Assembly (NCBI GenBank): GCA_049975325.1
Contig: JBNGDW010000071.1
Coordinates: 1-8,142 of the forward strand
Length of the DNA: 8,142 nucleotides
Reading direction: 5' to 3'
Source of the DNA: JBNGDW01 sp049975325
Lineage (GTDB): Bacteria > Cloacimonadota > Cloacimonadia > JGIOTU-2 > JBNGDW01
In this document: positions 6,347 through 8,142 of the stretch, one piece after another
Layout of the letters: the number at the start of each line of letters is the position of its first letter
Numbering within the stretch: position 1 is the first letter of the stretch
The notes under the pieces: model-generated
Told to the model about the DNA's origin: nothing
The model's database searches: none
Seen by the model: only the letters and a program-made list of their open reading frames with translations
Program-made: the position numbers and the translations under genes

Positions 6347-8142
6347 TGAAAGACCTTTCATGTAAAGGAGCAATATTTGATTTAGATGGAGTCATCACTG
6401 CCAGTGCTAAGTTACATGTAGAGGCGTGGAAAAAGACATTTGATTCATATTTAGAAAAACTTTCGAAAAAAACGGGTATACCATTTCAGCCATTCACCTA
6501 TGAGCAAGACTATTTACCATATGTGGATGGGAAACCGCGCTATAAAGGGACTCAATCATTTTTAGAGTCTCGAGATATAGACCTTCCATACGGCTTCCCC
6601 TCAGATCCTCCGGGCAAGGAAACAATTTGTGGAATAGGAAATCAAAAGAATGAGTTGTTTCGTGCCCTTATCGAAGAAAAAGGGGTAGAAGTGTTTGAAT
6701 CCTCAATTGAGCTAATTAAGCAGCTAAAGAAGCAGAATATTAAAGTTGGGGTTGCTTCTTCCAGCCAGAATTGTTCTTTAATTTTGAAACGCGCTGGACT
6801 TATTGAGCTTTTTGAGACAATCGTTGATGGTATTACAGCGCATGAACTTGGACTCAGAGGGAAACCTAATCCAGATATATTTATTGCTGCAGCAAAGAAT
6901 ATGGGTCTATATCCATCTGAATGTATGGTATTTGAGGATGCCTTTGCTGGAGTGGAAGCCGGGAGAAATGGCAATTTTGCTTTGGTGGTAGGTATTGCCC
7001 GCAAAACCGTCCCAGAACAGCTCAAAGAACATGGGGCAGATATAGTTGTGAAAGACCTAAAAGAACTAAGCCTTAAAGATATAGAAAATTGGTTCAAGAC
7101 CGGCATAAAAGAGAAATGTTGGAACCTTACATATTTTGGGTTTGATCCATCCCAGGAATTGTTACGAGAGGCTCTCACAACTGTCGGAAATGGCTATTTT
7201 GCTACGCGTGGCTGTTTCGCAAGCACACAGGTTAATGACGATATTCACTATCCAGGAACCTATATTGCAGGACTTTATAATAAACTTCCCTCGAATGTGC
7301 ATGGTAAAATCGTTTATAATAATGACCTTGTAAATTGTCCGAATTGGCTTCTTATACAAGTAAAAATCGGCGATTCTGATTTTATCAACCTCCTTGAATG
7401 TGAGATTCTACGATATAAGCATAATCTGAATATGCAAGACGCTATCGTAAGTCGTGAGATTGTCTTTAAGGATCAAGAAGGTCGTATCACCTCTCTGGAA
7501 ATAAAACGGTTCGCAAGTATGGAAAATCCACATATCGGAGCTCTCCAATATAATATAACACCCCAAAATTACTCGGATACAATTATTCTTAAGTCATCAT
7601 TGGATGGTACTGTCACTAATTATGGAGTGCAAAGATATAGGGGATTAAATTCCAAACACCTTGAACCTATTGATGAAGGGAAACGAAACGATGAAATCTT
7701 TTTACATGTCCAAACAAATCGCTCTTTATTAAGAATTTTCATGAGTGCCAAAACTCGCGTCTTACAAAATGGTAAAAAAATTGAAATCAACAAGACTACC
7801 AAGAAAAAGCCTGGTATTATTTCAGAAATCTTAAAAATAGATGCCAAAAAGTTTGATACATATACAGTTGAAAAATTTGTTTCCATTTATACATCCAGAG
7901 ATATAGATGTGGAAGATTTGTATGAGACTTCAAGGCAGGTAGTTAGAAACATCAAATCGTTTGACGAACTATATGAGCGTCATAAAAAAGTCTGGCATAA
8001 ACTTTGGGATGAAGCTGATTACTTGATAGAGGGAGATCGGTTTGCGCAAACCGTTGTTCGACTTCATATTTATCATTTATTGGTAACAGCGTCCATTCAT
8101 AATCGTAATATTGATGCCGGGATGCCAGCAAGAGGTTGGCAT
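6346..8142 (+). CDS. Beta-phosphoglucomutase-like HAD domain fused to GH65 disaccharide phosphorylase (3' end outside window)
   Basis: The frame is open from the ATG to the window end (599 codons). Residues 1-250 form a HAD domain of the beta-phosphoglucomutase type: D12 and D14 in FDLDGV, H24, a cap with DYLPYVDGKPRYKGTQSFLE, S138 in VASSSQN, K173 in GKPNPDIF and E197/D198 in FEDAFAGVEAG. From about 258 a GH65 N-terminal domain follows: REALTTVGNGYFATRG, YPGTYIAGLYNKL, CPNWLLIQV, then the start of the helical barrel with WHKLWDEADYLIEGD and GMPARGWH at the edge. GH65 phosphorylases release beta-glucose 1-phosphate, which the fused mutase would turn into glucose 6-phosphate. Trehalose or trehalose 6-phosphate is the likely substrate given the neighbours; kojibiose, nigerose or maltose cannot be excluded. 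Mycobacterial Rv3400/Rv3401 are a split counterpart. About 400-450 residues, including the catalytic Glu, lie outside. The start overlaps the preceding stop (TAATG) and has GGAG. Confidence 0.9.
   Translation, partial: MKDLSCKGAIFDLDGVITASAKLHVEAWKKTFDSYLEKLSKKTGIPFQPFTYEQDYLPYVDGKPRYKGTQSFLESRDIDLPYGFPSDPPGKETICGIGNQKNELFRALIEEKGVEVFESSIELIKQLKKQNIKVGVASSSQNCSLILKRAGLIELFETIVDGITAHELGLRGKPNPDIFIAAAKNMGLYPSECMVFEDAFAGVEAGRNGNFALVVGIARKTVPEQLKEHGADIVVKDLKELSLKDIENWFKTGIKEKCWNLTYFGFDPSQELLREALTTVGNGYFATRGCFASTQVNDDIHYPGTYIAGLYNKLPSNVHGKIVYNNDLVNCPNWLLIQVKIGDSDFINLLECEILRYKHNLNMQDAIVSREIVFKDQEGRITSLEIKRFASMENPHIGALQYNITPQNYSDTIILKSSLDGTVTNYGVQRYRGLNSKHLEPIDEGKRNDEIFLHVQTNRSLLRIFMSAKTRVLQNGKKIEINKTTKKKPGIISEILKIDAKKFDTYTVEKFVSIYTSRDIDVEDLYETSRQVVRNIKSFDELYERHKKVWHKLWDEADYLIEGDRFAQTVVRLHIYHLLVTASIHNRNIDAGMPARGWH

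Noticed and set aside
6642..7359. Several open frames on both strands inside the HAD-GH65 region
   Set aside because: The + strand frame beginning at 6346 runs without a stop to the window end and carries all HAD and GH65 motifs, so these overlapping frames are not genes.
1..8142. Mobile element, CRISPR array, tRNA or defence system
   Set aside because: No transposase or integrase motifs, repeat-spacer pattern, tRNA-like fold or nuclease/helicase motifs were seen on either strand; the genes are metabolic or envelope functions.

Overview
The window is AT-rich (roughly 40% G+C by eye), and every gene I can support is on the + strand. It looks like a contig from an uncultivated bacterium with an outer membrane. 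A small secreted beta-barrel protein ending in Phe, Shine-Dalgarno starts and a run of scaffold Ns all point that way. Gene content would fit the FCB/candidate-phylum range, but the taxonomy is inference and no marker gene is present.

Left half (1-2792), general genes: the C-terminal tail of a membrane-anchored protein, probably a peptidase-MA-like (gluzincin) protein; an M42-family metalloaminopeptidase with a complete metal-ligand set; 11 bp later, a DUF5698/DUF2179 (UPF0316) membrane protein; then a 150-residue outer-membrane beta-barrel protein of the BAPKO_0422/DUF3996 type. A perfect 13-bp inverted repeat at 2815-2847 closes this part.

Right half (2943-8142), a trehalose operon: three genes whose stop and start codons overlap. 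The first is a trehalose-6-phosphate synthase (GT20) fused to an OtsB-type trehalose-6-phosphate phosphatase, interrupted by a 10-N assembly gap. The second is another phosphatase that resembles the nematode (GOB-1 / Brugia malayi) trehalose-6-phosphate phosphatases rather than OtsB. The third is a beta-phosphoglucomutase-like HAD domain fused to a GH65 disaccharide phosphorylase, cut by the window end before the catalytic region.

Together the three genes could make trehalose 6-phosphate from a nucleotide sugar and glucose 6-phosphate, dephosphorylate it with either of two unrelated-looking phosphatases, and recover carbon by phosphorolysis to beta-glucose 1-phosphate and then glucose 6-phosphate. 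Having synthesis, two phosphatases and breakdown in one translationally coupled unit is the most notable feature of the window. No tRNA, rRNA, CRISPR array, insertion sequence or integration site was seen. The gene-free stretches (448-592, 2272-2339, 2793-2942) are all shorter than 300 bases.
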